From Actinomycetota bacterium (lineage in GTDB: Bacteria > Actinomycetota > Thermoleophilia > Solirubrobacterales > Solirubrobacteraceae), in the NCBI GenBank assembly GCA_005888335.1, contig VAWY01000123.1, positions 13,029 through 77,028 of the forward strand: a stretch of 64,000 nt of DNA. Reading direction: 5' to 3'. Below the pieces are notes generated by a model, which was given only the letters and a program-made list of their open reading frames with translations, was not told the DNA's origin and made no database searches. The translations under genes were made by a program, and so were the position numbers. This document shows positions 51,770 through 60,911 of this stretch, in pieces. Each line of letters begins with the position of its first letter. The first letter of the stretch is position 1.

Positions 51770-51945
51770 TCAAACAGACCAACGCCGAATCCTCACCTTT
51801 TCCGCCCGGTGAGGAGCGGGGGAACCACTTGGCCGACCTGAGCTGAAGGTCGGTCGGGGGCGAGTGGGCTCTGGATGAGCCCTAGCGCTGCTCTTTCTGC
51901 GCGAGCCCGTCAGCTAACCCCGTAGGCACCGGAAAGAGGGGGGTC
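51770..51945 (+). ncRNA. c-di-AMP (ydaO/yuaA) riboswitch
   Basis: The leader ahead of the NlpC/P60 gene has the ydaO-type landmarks in order: CGCCGAATCC, a stem CCTCACC (51791-97) with GGTGAGG (51808-14), GCGGGGGAACCA, a CCGACCT-AGGTCGG stem, and near the 3' end GAGCCCGTCAGCTAACCCCGTAGGC-like sequence. This class is known in actinomycetes in front of cell-wall hydrolases (for example rpf genes), where c-di-AMP lowers expression. Boundaries are approximate. Confidence 0.85.
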
Positions 51946-51954
51946 AGTTCCGTC

Positions 51955-52797
51955 GTGCCACATGGTGTACGCCGACGTGAGCGCGTGCTGTTCGCGCTCG
52001 CGGGGGTCGCATGCTTCATTCCGCTGTTCGGCGCTGGAAGCGCGACGGCGGCGAGCAACAAGTACAAGCCTGCCCTGACCTCGAGCTCGTCCGGGGGCGC
52101 GTCGATGGACCGCTTCCATCACCTCGGGTCGCGGGCACTGCGGCGCGACCTCAAGGGGCACGACGTGCGCGTGGCGCAGGACTACCTGCGCAAGGCCGGC
52201 TTCCGCGTGCAGATCGACGGCTTCTACGGCCCCGGCACGGTGCGCGCCGTCCGCCAGTTCGAGCGCGCCAACGGCCGCCCGGCCGATGGCACCCTGAGCA
52301 TGGCCGACATCACCTTCCTGCGCGGCTTCGTCGAGCGCGGCGGGCAGGCCGCCCGCGTCCGCGGCGTCCGCTCGATGGCGGCGACCGCCGACCACGCGGG
52401 CCTGAACGCCGACGGCACGGCCACGGCGCCCGAGGGCGCTCCGCCCGAGATCGCGGCGATCATCGCGGCCGGCAACCGGATCGCGACGCTGCCCTACCGC
52501 TACGGCGGCGGCCACGGGCGCTGGGAGGACAACGGCTACGACTGCTCGGGGTCCGTCTCCTACGCGCTGCACGGGGCCAACCTCCTCGACAGCCCCCTGG
52601 CGTCGGGCGACCTCGCCCGCTGGGGCGAGTCCGGGCCCGGCGAGTGGGTGACGATCTACGCCAACGGCGGACACGCCTTCATGGTCGTGGCGGGCCTGCG
52701 CTTCGACACCAGCGGCCGGTCGGCGACCGGCACCCGCTGGCAGGCCGACATGCGCTCGCCGAGCGGGTACACGATCCGCCACCCGCCCGGGCTGTAG
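51955..52797 (+). CDS. Secreted cell-wall hydrolase: peptidoglycan-binding domain plus NlpC/P60-like domain
   Basis: 280 residues from GTG 51955. Signal peptide (VLFALAGVACFIPLFGAGSATAA); PG_binding_1 domain about 60-110 (GHDVRVAQDYLRKAGFRVQIDGFYGPGTVRAVRQFE); C-terminal NlpC/P60-like domain with nucleophile Cys in NGYDCSGSVSYALH and a His in NGGHAFMVVAG. It would cut peptidoglycan stem peptides in the wall. It sits directly under a c-di-AMP riboswitch, which matches the wall role. No strong ribosome site; AGAGGGGGG about 12 nt upstream. Confidence 0.9.
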   Translation: MPHGVRRRERVLFALAGVACFIPLFGAGSATAASNKYKPALTSSSSGGASMDRFHHLGSRALRRDLKGHDVRVAQDYLRKAGFRVQIDGFYGPGTVRAVRQFERANGRPADGTLSMADITFLRGFVERGGQAARVRGVRSMAATADHAGLNADGTATAPEGAPPEIAAIIAAGNRIATLPYRYGGGHGRWEDNGYDCSGSVSYALHGANLLDSPLASGDLARWGESGPGEWVTIYANGGHAFMVVAGLRFDTSGRSATGTRWQADMRSPSGYTIRHPPGL

Positions 52798-52832
52798 AGA
52801 AGACCTCCGCCGCGTTTCCTAGCCTGGGGGCG

Positions 52833-53549
52833 GTGACCGAGCCCGCTCACCGCCCGCTGACCGACGACGAGGAGGTTCTCGGCGCCGAGCTGCCGAGCGT
52901 CCTCAGCCTGGTCACCGACGACCAGCGCGTTGCGCGCATGCGCTCGGAGATCGAGATGGGCTTCGAGGCGCTGCATGGCATCCAGCGCGGCGTCTCGGTC
53001 TTCGGCTCGGCGCGCACGCCGCCGGGCAGCCCGGAGTACGAGCTGGCCCGCGAGGTCGGCCGGCGCCTCGGCCGCGCCGGCTTCACCGTCATCACCGGCG
53101 GCGGGCCGGGGGCGATGGAGGCGGCCAACCGCGGCGCGCACGAGGTCGGCGCGCGGTCGGTCGGCCTCAACATCGAGCTGCCCTTCGAGCAGCACGCCAA
53201 CGGCTACGTCGACGTCGCGCTGGAGTTCCACTACTTCTTCACGCGCAAGATCATGTTCGTGCGCTACGCGAACGCCTTCGTCGTGCTGCCCGGCGGCTTC
53301 GGCACGCTCGACGAGCTCTTCGAGGCGCTGACGCTCATCCAGACCGGCAAGGTCCGCGAGTTCCCGGTCTGCCTGGTCGACTCCCGCTACTGGGGCGGGC
53401 TCGTCGGCTGGCTGCGCGACCGCGCGCTGGCCGAGGGGATGATCTCGCCCGAGGACATGGATCTGATCGCGGTCAGCGACGACCTCGACGAGGTCGTCGA
53501 GCGGGTCCGCGCCGGCGCCCGGGCGCAGGGCGCGATGGGCAACGGGTAG
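52833..53549 (+). CDS. LOG-family protein (cytokinin riboside 5'-monophosphate phosphoribohydrolase type)
   Basis: 238 residues from GTG 52833. Rossmann-like fold with the LOG motifs GGGPGAMEAANRGA and PGGFGTLDELFE, plus SVFGSARTPPGSPEY. The family cleaves the ribose-phosphate bond of nucleoside 5'-monophosphates; many bacterial members are annotated only as TIGR00730. Some act on AMP. It has the RKIMFVRYANAF segment with the conserved Arg/Lys. Follows the wall hydrolase by 35 bp. Confidence 0.92.
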   Translation: MTEPAHRPLTDDEEVLGAELPSVLSLVTDDQRVARMRSEIEMGFEALHGIQRGVSVFGSARTPPGSPEYELAREVGRRLGRAGFTVITGGGPGAMEAANRGAHEVGARSVGLNIELPFEQHANGYVDVALEFHYFFTRKIMFVRYANAFVVLPGGFGTLDELFEALTLIQTGKVREFPVCLVDSRYWGGLVGWLRDRALAEGMISPEDMDLIAVSDDLDEVVERVRAGARAQGAMGNG

Positions 53550-53615
53550 GCGGCGCGCCGCTCGCCGGCGCCGTAGTAGGGTCCGCGCGTTCAACTGGAA
53601 CTTGGAGTCTCGTCC

Positions 53616-55592
53616 ATGCGCACCCGCCTCGCCCTCGCGCCCGCCCTGGCCGCCGCGCTCGCCGCGGCGCCCGGCGCCCGCGCGCAGGAGCTGCAGCTCA
53701 CGACGGTCAAGCTCGACAAGGCGAGCGACAAGACCGAGCCGCGGATCGCGGTCGGCCCCGACGACCGCCGCTGGGTCGTGACGAACGGTCCCGACGGCGC
53801 GCAGGTCTACGGCTCGCGCGACGGCGGTCTGACCTTCCAGCGCACGAGGACCGATCCCCAGCAGCGCGAGGCGACGATCGACACCGACATCGTGGCGATG
53901 CACACGGGCCGCCTGCTGGCCTCCGAGCTCGACGAGGCGGGCCTGAACTTCCCGAGCTCGTACAGCGACGACGGCGGCGGGACGTGGACCGAGACGACGG
54001 GCTCGACCGAGCTCGCCGACCAGGACCGCCAGTGGTTCGCGGTCGGCCCCGACGACCCGACGACGCACAAGCCGACCGTCTACCTGCTCTACCACAACCT
54101 GGGGTCGGGCGAGGTCAGCCACAACATGTACGTGGCGAAGTCGACCGACGGCGGCGAGACCTTCGGCCCGCCGGTGCCCACCACGCTGCCCGGCGACACC
54201 GCCTACGCTGATCTGCAGTGCGCCGACTCGGGCGGCCCGTCGTCGATCACGGTCAACCCGCAGGGCCGCATCTACGTGGTCTTCACGACCCGGGCGAGCA
54301 ACGTGGGCGGCAACGACCTGGGCGGCTGCGCCGCGACGCCGCTCGAGTTCAACATCGTCAACGCGACGCGCGTGTGGGTCGCCACCTCGCCCGACGGCAG
54401 CCCGGGCTCCTGGCAGAAGAGCCTCGCGGTCGACGACTCGGGGACCGGCCAGGTGGTCTCGATGCAGCTCGCGTACGGGGCGCTCGACAACCAGGGCGGG
54501 TTCTACGTCGCCTATCCCGAGTCGCCGAAGCCCTACCCGGACCTCGGTGGCGCGGCGCTGAAGGTCGTCTACCAGAAGCCCGACGCGCAGGGCGCGCTGG
54601 CGGACGGCAAGTGGTCCAGGCCGGTCGTCCTCACGCCCGCCAGCCCGAGCGGCGACCTCGGCGTCACGCTCGTGCACATCCTGGCCGGGGACCCCGGCAA
54701 GATCGTCGTCGCCGACTACGAGGCCCAGCACCTCGCCCAGGCGGGCGACACGCCGGTCTGGTACCCGCACCTGGTCCAGTCGCTGGACCTGCTCTCCGCC
54801 CAGCCGCACGTGCTCGACCAGCAGGTCGCCGAGATCCCGGCGTACCGCTGGACGGCCTCGGAGATGATGGGCATCTGCGGCGCGCCGACGCCCGTGCAGG
54901 GCGTCGAGAACGGGACGCGCTGCCCGCGGTCCACCGACGTCTGGGGGATCGCGCTCGACGGCAGCTGCCGCGTGAGCGTCGCCTGGCCGACGTCGGCGGC
55001 GAAGGCGGGCAACGGGATCGTCACCGGCAAGCTGCCGCAGAACGGGTCGCCGCCCGGCTCGACCGACGGGCTGCCGGGCGCGAACCCGGGGACGTTCGTG
55101 ACGACGCAGACCGGCGGGCCCGACCTGTGCTCCTCGCCCGCGGGCGTGCCCGGCGGGTCGCCTGGAGAGCCGTTCCAGGCGGCGTCGGGATCGCAGGTCG
55201 CGGGCTGCGTAGACCGCCTGGCGCCGGTCTCCCGGTTCACGCGCCGGGTCCGCGCGACGCGCCGCGGCGTGCGGCTGTCGGGCCGGTCGTACGACCGTGC
55301 GTGCCACAGCCGGCGCTCGAAGCTCACGCTGCGGACGATCAACGTGGCGATCGCAAGGCGCCTCTCGGCGGGGCGCTGCCGGTTCCTGCGCGGTGACGGG
55401 CGCTTCGGCGCGCCGGTGAGCTGCCGGCGCACGACGTACCTGACGGCCACCGGCCGGGCGCAGTGGCGGCTGACCCTGCGCGCGCGGCTGCCGCACGGGC
55501 GCTACGTGGCGTGGGTGCGCGGCGTCGACGCGTCCGGCAACGTCGAGCGCAAGGCCCGCGGGCACAACCTGATCCGGTTCAGCGTCCGCTGA
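53616..55592 (+). CDS. Secreted BNR/sialidase-like beta-propeller protein
   Basis: 658 residues with signal peptide (ALAPALAAALAAAPGARA). The N-terminal 500 residues have BNR/Asp-box-like turns (SRDGGLTFQRT, SDDGGGTWTE, STDGGETFGPP) typical of sialidase-fold propellers. Asp and Tyr side chains of a sialidase active site are not clear, so it may bind glycan without cutting. The last 130 residues are a Cys- and Arg-rich Ig-like domain (RRVRATRRGVRLSGRSYDRAC), as in other secreted proteins of the window. Confidence 0.75.
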   Translation: MRTRLALAPALAAALAAAPGARAQELQLTTVKLDKASDKTEPRIAVGPDDRRWVVTNGPDGAQVYGSRDGGLTFQRTRTDPQQREATIDTDIVAMHTGRLLASELDEAGLNFPSSYSDDGGGTWTETTGSTELADQDRQWFAVGPDDPTTHKPTVYLLYHNLGSGEVSHNMYVAKSTDGGETFGPPVPTTLPGDTAYADLQCADSGGPSSITVNPQGRIYVVFTTRASNVGGNDLGGCAATPLEFNIVNATRVWVATSPDGSPGSWQKSLAVDDSGTGQVVSMQLAYGALDNQGGFYVAYPESPKPYPDLGGAALKVVYQKPDAQGALADGKWSRPVVLTPASPSGDLGVTLVHILAGDPGKIVVADYEAQHLAQAGDTPVWYPHLVQSLDLLSAQPHVLDQQVAEIPAYRWTASEMMGICGAPTPVQGVENGTRCPRSTDVWGIALDGSCRVSVAWPTSAAKAGNGIVTGKLPQNGSPPGSTDGLPGANPGTFVTTQTGGPDLCSSPAGVPGGSPGEPFQAASGSQVAGCVDRLAPVSRFTRRVRATRRGVRLSGRSYDRACHSRRSKLTLRTINVAIARRLSAGRCRFLRGDGRFGAPVSCRRTTYLTATGRAQWRLTLRARLPHGRYVAWVRGVDASGNVERKARGHNLIRFSVR

Positions 55593-55598
55593 GCCAGG

Positions 55599-55811
55599 CT
55601 AGGCGGGAGCGGCGGGCGGAGGCGTCGCTTCGACGCTCAGCGCCGCGCCGCGGCGGCGCTCGCCGGGCAGGAGCTTCGGGCCGCGGCCCGGCCGGCGGCG
55701 CTCGACGACCATCTCCGCGCCGCAGATCGCACACTCGTGCCGGGCCTCCAGCGCGACCGGCAGGAGGTGCCAGCGCGTCTCGCCGCAGCTGGGGCAGCGC
55801 AGGCCTTGCAT
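55599..55811 (-). CDS. Small zinc-ribbon protein
   Basis: From ATG 55811, 70 residues. Two CxxC knuckles (CPSC at residue 6 and CAIC near 31) separated by about 20 residues are typical of a zinc ribbon; the rest is a basic, disordered tail ([13 protein letters not shown]) and an acidic/Pro end. It may bind nucleic acid or a protein. Divergent from the RTX-like gene, convergent with the propeller gene. Confidence 0.65.
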   Translation of the reverse strand: MQGLRCPSCGETRWHLLPVALEARHECAICGAEMVVERRRPGRGPKLLPGERRRGAALSVEATPPPAAPA

Positions 55812-55899
55812 GCCCGGCGCACCATACCCTGCGGCCCGGGGTGCGCAACCGCGGCGTCCGCCAGGTGTCCTGACCGTGACAGCGAACCCCGTTCGAGCC

Positions 55900-58173
55900 A
55901 TGCGCCGCGCCCTGCTCATCGCCCTCGTGCTGCTGGCCGCCGTCCCCGCGGCGGCGGGCGCCCGCGTGCTCGTCGTCGGCACCGGGACGCCGATGGTCGC
56001 GCTGGTCGACGTGGCCACCGGCGCCCTCGCCGCGCAGCTCGACGCCGGCGCGCCGACCGGGGCGGTCGCGGTCGCCCCCAACGGCCGGACGGCGTGGGTG
56101 GCCGCGGGCAACCAGGTCGTCGCGCTCGATCCCAACGCGCGGGCCCTCGGCGTGCGGACCGACCTCGGCGTCCCCGTCGGCGGCCTGGGCGTCTCGCCGC
56201 GCGGCGGCCGCGTCTACGCCGTGGCCGGCGACCGGCTGGCGGTGCTCGACGCGACCACGCTGGCGCGCCTGCGCACCGTCCCCCTGCACGGAACCGCGCT
56301 CGGCCCGCTGGCCGTGTCGCGCGACGGCACGCTCGCCGCCGTCCCGCTGGCGCGCTCGCGCGTCGCGCTCGTCGCCCTCGGCGCGATGCGCACGCTGCGG
56401 CGCGTGAAGGTGCGCCGCGCGGCCGGCGCCGCCTTCGACGGCCGCGGCGTGCTGTGGGTCGCCGCCTCGGACGCGCGCCTGTACCCGGTCCACCCGTACC
56501 AGCGCCGCAAGGCGGTCGGCCGCCCGCTGCGGCTGGGCCGCGGCGTGGGCGGGGCCGTCGCCGCCTCGCCCGACGGCCGCCGGCTGCTGGTCGGCGCGGC
56601 GGCCCGCGCGCCGCGGGCCGCGCTCGTCGACCCCTTCGCCCGCCGGGTGCACGGCCTGCGCGCAGGCCCGGGGCCCGGCCGCCCGGGCTGGTCGCCCGAC
56701 GGCATCCGCGCCTACCTCGCCGACGCGGGCTCGGGAGACCTGTCGGTCGTCTCGCCCCTGCGCGGCAGCCGGCTGGGCTCGATCGACCTGCCGCCCGGGT
56801 GGCTGCCTGACGGGGTCGTCGTGCAGCCGGGGCTGGCCACCGTGCCCGGCACGACCGCCGACGACCGCCTGCTCGGCACGCGCCTGCGCGACCTCCTCGA
56901 GGGCTACGCGGGCAACGACACGCTCGAGGGCCGCCGCGACAACGACGTCCTGCACGGCGACGAGGGCGACGACACGCTGCTGGGTGGCTCCTACGACGAC
57001 CGGCTGCTCGGCGGCGCGGGCGCCGACCGCCTGTTCGGCGGCTCCGGAAACGACCGCCTCGAGGGCGGCGACGACGCCGACCTCGAGAACGGCGGCACGG
57101 GCGACGACTCCGTCCACGGCGGCCCCGGCAACGACCTGCTCGACGGCGGCGACGGCGACGACCACATCTTCGGCGACAGCGGCGACGACCGCATCGTCGA
57201 AGCCGGCTTCGGCAACGACCGCCGCGTCTTCGGCGGGCCGGGGAACGACTACATCTCGACCGGGCGCGGCTCGGACCTCGCCAACGGCGGCGACGGCGAC
57301 GACCAGCTGCTCGGCGGCAACGGCACGGACATCCTCAGCGGCTCGAACGGCAACGACGTCATCGACGGCGGCCTGGGGCGCGACCGGCTCTGGGGCAACG
57401 ACGGCAACGACCAGATCAAGGGCGAGCAGGGCAACGACGACCTGACGGGCGGCGCCGGCGCCGACACGCTGGACGGCGGCACCGGCGACGACGTCATCGA
57501 CGGCGGCGACGGCGACGACACGATCATCGCCGGCCCCGGCCGCGACTACGTCTCCGCGGGCGCCGGCGACGACACCATCCGCGCCGCCGACGACAACGCC
57601 GACCACGTCAACTGCGGCCCGGGCGAGGACGTGGTCTTCGTCGAGGACGACGCCGTGCGCGACTCGCTCTACAACTGCGAGACGGTCGAGCGCGTCCCGC
57701 CCGAGGCGTCCACCGACGACACGTCGTTCTCGCTGATCACCGGCACCCGCGGCGCCGATCAGCTCTCCGGGACGCCGGGCCCGGACACGATGCTCGGGAA
57801 GGCGGGCGCCGACGTCATGTGGGGCAACGCGGGCGACGACTACGTCGACGGCGAGTATGGCGCCGACGAGCTGCACGGCGGGCCCGGCAACGACCGCCTC
57901 GCCGGGCGCTCCGGCGACGACCGGATCTTCGGCGACGCCGGCGACGACACGATCACCGGCGACCGCGGCGCCGACCACATCGCGGGCGGGTCGGGCAACG
58001 ACCGGATCTTCGGCAACCTCGATGCGGACGTCATCTCCGGCGGGCCGGGCGACGACCGCATCAACGTCGTCCGCGGCGACGTCGACGACGTCCGCTGCGG
58101 TCCGGGCCGCGACATCGTCTACGCGGACGTGGCCGACCACGTGGCGCCCGACTGCGAGGTCGTCGAGCGCTAG
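55900..58173 (+). CDS. Secreted protein: YVTN-type propeller plus RTX-like calcium-binding repeats
   Basis: From ATG 55900, 757 residues. Signal peptide (ALLIALVLLAAVPAAAGA). Residues about 25-300 form a beta-propeller of YVTN/NHL type (GTPMVALVDVATGALAAQL, GDRLAVLDATTLARL). From about 320 to the end there are about 30 RTX-like nonapeptides (GGxGxDxLxG style: LLGGAGADRLFGGSGNDRL), which bind calcium as a parallel roll. There are two RTX blocks, split by a spacer with an acidic loop (FVEDDAVRDSLYNCETVERV). Export route not readable; no peptidase or cyclase is fused. Confidence 0.85.
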   Translation: MRRALLIALVLLAAVPAAAGARVLVVGTGTPMVALVDVATGALAAQLDAGAPTGAVAVAPNGRTAWVAAGNQVVALDPNARALGVRTDLGVPVGGLGVSPRGGRVYAVAGDRLAVLDATTLARLRTVPLHGTALGPLAVSRDGTLAAVPLARSRVALVALGAMRTLRRVKVRRAAGAAFDGRGVLWVAASDARLYPVHPYQRRKAVGRPLRLGRGVGGAVAASPDGRRLLVGAAARAPRAALVDPFARRVHGLRAGPGPGRPGWSPDGIRAYLADAGSGDLSVVSPLRGSRLGSIDLPPGWLPDGVVVQPGLATVPGTTADDRLLGTRLRDLLEGYAGNDTLEGRRDNDVLHGDEGDDTLLGGSYDDRLLGGAGADRLFGGSGNDRLEGGDDADLENGGTGDDSVHGGPGNDLLDGGDGDDHIFGDSGDDRIVEAGFGNDRRVFGGPGNDYISTGRGSDLANGGDGDDQLLGGNGTDILSGSNGNDVIDGGLGRDRLWGNDGNDQIKGEQGNDDLTGGAGADTLDGGTGDDVIDGGDGDDTIIAGPGRDYVSAGAGDDTIRAADDNADHVNCGPGEDVVFVEDDAVRDSLYNCETVERVPPEASTDDTSFSLITGTRGADQLSGTPGPDTMLGKAGADVMWGNAGDDYVDGEYGADELHGGPGNDRLAGRSGDDRIFGDAGDDTITGDRGADHIAGGSGNDRIFGNLDADVISGGPGDDRINVVRGDVDDVRCGPGRDIVYADVADHVAPDCEVVER

Positions 58174-58553
58174 TCGTCCGCCGCCGGCCGCCCCCGCTCG
58201 CGCTTGCGCCGCCCCAGCCGCCGCTTGGCCTGCAGGCGCGCCTCGCGCGCGGCGTGCGGGACCTTCGTCGGGCGGCGCGTGCGGGGCACGGCGAGCGCGC
58301 GGGCGATCCGCTCGCGGAGGCGCTCGAGCGCGAGCTCGCGGTTGCGCGACTGCGAGCGGGCGTCCTGGGCGATGGCGGTGACGCGCGGGCCGCAGCGCGC
58401 GAGCAGGCGCTCGCGCTGCGCCTCCGACAGCGAGCGCGCCGCGCGGACGTCGAAGACCGCCTCGATCCGCGAGGCCGTGACGTTGGCGTGCTGGCCGCCC
58501 GGACCCGACGATCGCGAGGCCCGCAGCTCGACCTCGCTGAGGGGGATCGTCAG
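58170..58553 (-). CDS. RF-1-domain peptidyl-tRNA hydrolase (ArfB-like)
   Basis: About 127 residues: LTIPLSEVELRASRSSGPGGQHANVTASR carries the GGQ tripeptide needed for peptidyl-tRNA hydrolysis, followed by RIEAVFDV and a long Arg/Lys-rich C-terminus (RTRRPTKVPHAAREARLQAKRRLGRRKR) that inserts in the mRNA channel of stalled ribosomes. No ATG, GTG or TTG exists in frame; the first possible start is a CTG at 58553, so the start is uncertain. Usually HVNKT follows GGQ; here it is HANVT. The 3' end overlaps the RTX gene by 4 bp. Confidence 0.8.
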   Translation of the reverse strand: MTIPLSEVELRASRSSGPGGQHANVTASRIEAVFDVRAARSLSEAQRERLLARCGPRVTAIAQDARSQSRNRELALERLRERIARALAVPRTRRPTKVPHAAREARLQAKRRLGRRKRERGRPAADD

Positions 58554-58575
58554 GTCGCGAGCAACGTGAAGGCCG

Positions 58576-58932
58576 TCAGTCGCCGTCGTCCTCGCCTTCG
58601 CCGCGCTTCGCGATCTTCTCCTTGCCCTTCTCGACGTCGGGACCGCTGGCCTCGGGGTCGGTCGGCCCGCCCGGGATGGGCTCGCCGCGGTAGTCGTCGG
58701 GGTTGTCGACCTTCTCGCCGTCGATCGAGATGCTGCCGTCCTCGTGGTAGGTCAGGCTCGAAGGCCCGAGCTTTGACTCGGGTCCCTCCTCGTAGCCGTG
58801 ATCGCCCTCGGGACCGCCGAACGTCTCGTACTTGCGCTCGTCGTCGGGCCACTGCTTGAGGTCCTTCGGCGGGTCCTCCTCGAGCTTGCGCATCGTCTCG
58901 CTTCTCTCGTGCGGATCGCCGGCATCGGGCAT
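58576..58932 (-). CDS. Small acidic hydrophilic protein (118 aa)
   Basis: From ATG 58932, with an excellent GAGGAGG ribosome site 6 nt upstream. 118 residues rich in Asp, Glu, Gly, Pro and Lys ([37 protein letters not shown]), with a possible short beta hairpin ([18 protein letters not shown]). Mostly disordered; no membrane helix. Might be a stress-related or chaperone-like protein, but this is a guess. It lies 22 nt ahead of the ArfB-like gene on the same strand and is divergent from the acyl-CoA ligase. Confidence 0.65.
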   Translation of the reverse strand: MPDAGDPHERSETMRKLEEDPPKDLKQWPDDERKYETFGGPEGDHGYEEGPESKLGPSSLTYHEDGSISIDGEKVDNPDDYRGEPIPGGPTDPEASGPDVEKGKEKIAKRGEGEDDGD

Positions 58933-58999
58933 GGCGCCTCCTCTCGTCGTGTCCTTGTTCAGGTGCGTACCCGGCGACGGCGGGTAGGCACACGGCACG

Positions 59000-60511
59000 A
59001 TGAACCTTGTCCAGCTGCTCACCGAGGACGTCGCCGAGCACGCCGACCGCCCGGCGCTCAAGCTCGACGACGCCACCGTCACCTACGCCGACCTCGACGA
59101 GAGCAGCGCCCGCGTGGCCGCCCTGCTGCGCGAGCGCGGCGTCGAACCCGGCGATCGCGTCGGGATCATGCTCCCCAACGTCCCGTACTTCGCGATCGTC
59201 TACTACGGCGTCCTGCGCGCCGGCGCGACGGTCGTGCCGATGAACGTCCTGCTCAAGGCCCGCGAGGTGAACTTCTACCTCTCGGACCCCGAGGCGAAGG
59301 TCCTGTTCGCGTGGCACGAGTTCGCCGCGCCCGCCGAGCAGGGCGCCAACGAGGCGGGAGCGGAGCTCATCCTGGTCAAGCCCGGCGAGTTCGAGCAGCT
59401 GCTCGAGCGCTACGAGCCCGACCGCGACGTCGCCGAACGCGACGACCAGGACACCGCGGTGATCCTCTACACGTCGGGCACGACGGGCACGCCGAAGGGC
59501 GCGGAGCTCACGCACGGCAACCTGCTGAGCAACGTCAGGACGAACCTCGAGATCCACGAGTTCAGCGCCGACGACGTCACGTTCGGCGCGCTGCCGCTGT
59601 TTCACTCCTTCGGCCAGACGTGCGCGCTCAACACCACCATCGCCGCCGGCGGGACGCTGACGCTGCTGCCGCGCTTCGACCCCGGCAAGGCGCTGGAGAT
59701 CCTGCAGCGCGACCGCGTGACGCTGTTCCAGGGCGTGCCGACGATGTTCGCGGCGATCGTCCATCACCCGGGCGCGGACTCGGCCGATCTGTCCCGCCTG
59801 CGCGCCTGCATCTCGGGCGGCGCGTCGATGCCCGGCGAGGTGCTGCGCGCCTTCGAGCAGATGTTCGACTGCACGGTGCTCGAGGGCTACGGGCTGAGCG
59901 AGACGTCGCCCGTGGCCTCGACCCACACGATCGGGATGGAGCGCAAGATCGGCTCGATCGGCGTGCCGATCCCGCGCGTCGAGATGAAGGTCGTCGACGA
60001 GCAGAACGACGACCTGCCGACCGGCGAGGTGGGCGAGATCGTCATCCGCGGCCCCAACGTGATGAAGGGCTACTGGCGCCGGCCCGACGCCACGCAGGAG
60101 ACGATCGACAGCGAGGGCTGGCTGCACACCGGCGACATGGCCCGGGTCGACGAGGACGGCTACTTCTTCATCGTCGACCGCAAGAAGGACATGATCATCC
60201 GCGGCGGCTACAACGTGTACCCCCGAGAGATCGAAGAGGTCCTCTACGAGCACCCGGCGGTGCGCGAGGCGGCCGTGATCGGGATGCCGCACCCCGAGCT
60301 CGGCGAGGAGGTCGGCGCCGTCGTGGTCCTCAAGGAGGGCGAGAGCGTCGACGCCAAGGAGCTCCAGGGCTTCGTCAAGGAGCAGGTCGCCGCCTACAAG
60401 TATCCGCGGCGGATCTGGTTCACCGACGAGCTGCCCAAGGGGCCCACCGGGAAGATTCTCAAGCGCGAGATCGAAGTGCCCGGCGAGGTGCGGGCGTCAG
60501 CGTCGTCGTAG
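59000..60511 (+). CDS. Long-chain acyl-CoA ligase (AMP-forming)
   Basis: 503 residues. ANL superfamily: P-loop [38 protein letters not shown] (A5), [36 protein letters not shown] (A7-A8 hinge) and catalytic Lys in [13 protein letters not shown]. It activates a carboxylic acid with ATP to acyl-CoA. Similarity suggests fatty acids, which would suit the WS/DGAT at 4.6 kb and the acyl-CoA dehydrogenase at 63 kb. Chain-length preference unknown. Confidence 0.94.
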   Translation: MNLVQLLTEDVAEHADRPALKLDDATVTYADLDESSARVAALLRERGVEPGDRVGIMLPNVPYFAIVYYGVLRAGATVVPMNVLLKAREVNFYLSDPEAKVLFAWHEFAAPAEQGANEAGAELILVKPGEFEQLLERYEPDRDVAERDDQDTAVILYTSGTTGTPKGAELTHGNLLSNVRTNLEIHEFSADDVTFGALPLFHSFGQTCALNTTIAAGGTLTLLPRFDPGKALEILQRDRVTLFQGVPTMFAAIVHHPGADSADLSRLRACISGGASMPGEVLRAFEQMFDCTVLEGYGLSETSPVASTHTIGMERKIGSIGVPIPRVEMKVVDEQNDDLPTGEVGEIVIRGPNVMKGYWRRPDATQETIDSEGWLHTGDMARVDEDGYFFIVDRKKDMIIRGGYNVYPREIEEVLYEHPAVREAAVIGMPHPELGEEVGAVVVLKEGESVDAKELQGFVKEQVAAYKYPRRIWFTDELPKGPTGKILKREIEVPGEVRASASS

Positions 60512-60651
60512 CTCGACCCCCGGTTCCTGGTAGGTTGGAGAGGTCAGGCCGGGCTCGCCCGGCAAAAAGGAGCAGTGCCCGTTGCAAGGTCGGATGGTCA
60601 AGCCTTCCTCCGCGGGCGGAGCACGCAACACCAACGGAGGATTGGCTGCAT

Positions 60652-60855
60652 ATGGCCACTGGAACCGTGAAGTGGTTCAGCGACGACAAGGGCTTCGGCT
60701 TTATCACGCCCGATGAGGGCAGCCGAGACCTGTTCGTCCACCACACGGGCATCATCGCGGAGGGGTACCGCACCCTTCCCGAAGGCTCGAAGGTCTCCTA
60801 CGAAGAAGAGATGGGCGACAAGGGCCCCAAGGCCGTCAACGTCCAGAAGCTCTAA
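60652..60855 (+). CDS. cspA: Cold-shock protein (CspA family)
   Basis: 67 residues: RNP1 KGFGFI and RNP2 DLFVHHT in a five-strand OB fold, MATGTVKWF start. It binds single-stranded RNA/DNA and melts mRNA structures. A GGAGG ribosome site lies 11 nt upstream. A leader of about 140 nt separates it from the ligase gene and may be a cold-responsive 5' UTR as in other csp genes, though no specific structure was identified. A hairpin terminator follows. Confidence 0.95.
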   Translation: MATGTVKWFSDDKGFGFITPDEGSRDLFVHHTGIIAEGYRTLPEGSKVSYEEEMGDKGPKAVNVQKL

Positions 60856-60882
60856 GCTCGCGTCACGGCGCTTTGCGACGGG

Positions 60883-60908
60883 GGCCCGCTCGGAGAGCGG
60901 GCCTTCGT
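60883..60908 (+). terminator. Rho-independent-type terminator after cspA
   Basis: GGCCCGCTC (60883-91), loop GGA, GAGCGGGCC (60895-903), followed by TTCGT: a perfect 9-bp stem with a short T-containing tail, 28 bp after the cspA stop. It probably also serves the convergent rhodanese gene, which stops at 60912. Confidence 0.7.
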
Positions 60909-60911
60909 CAG

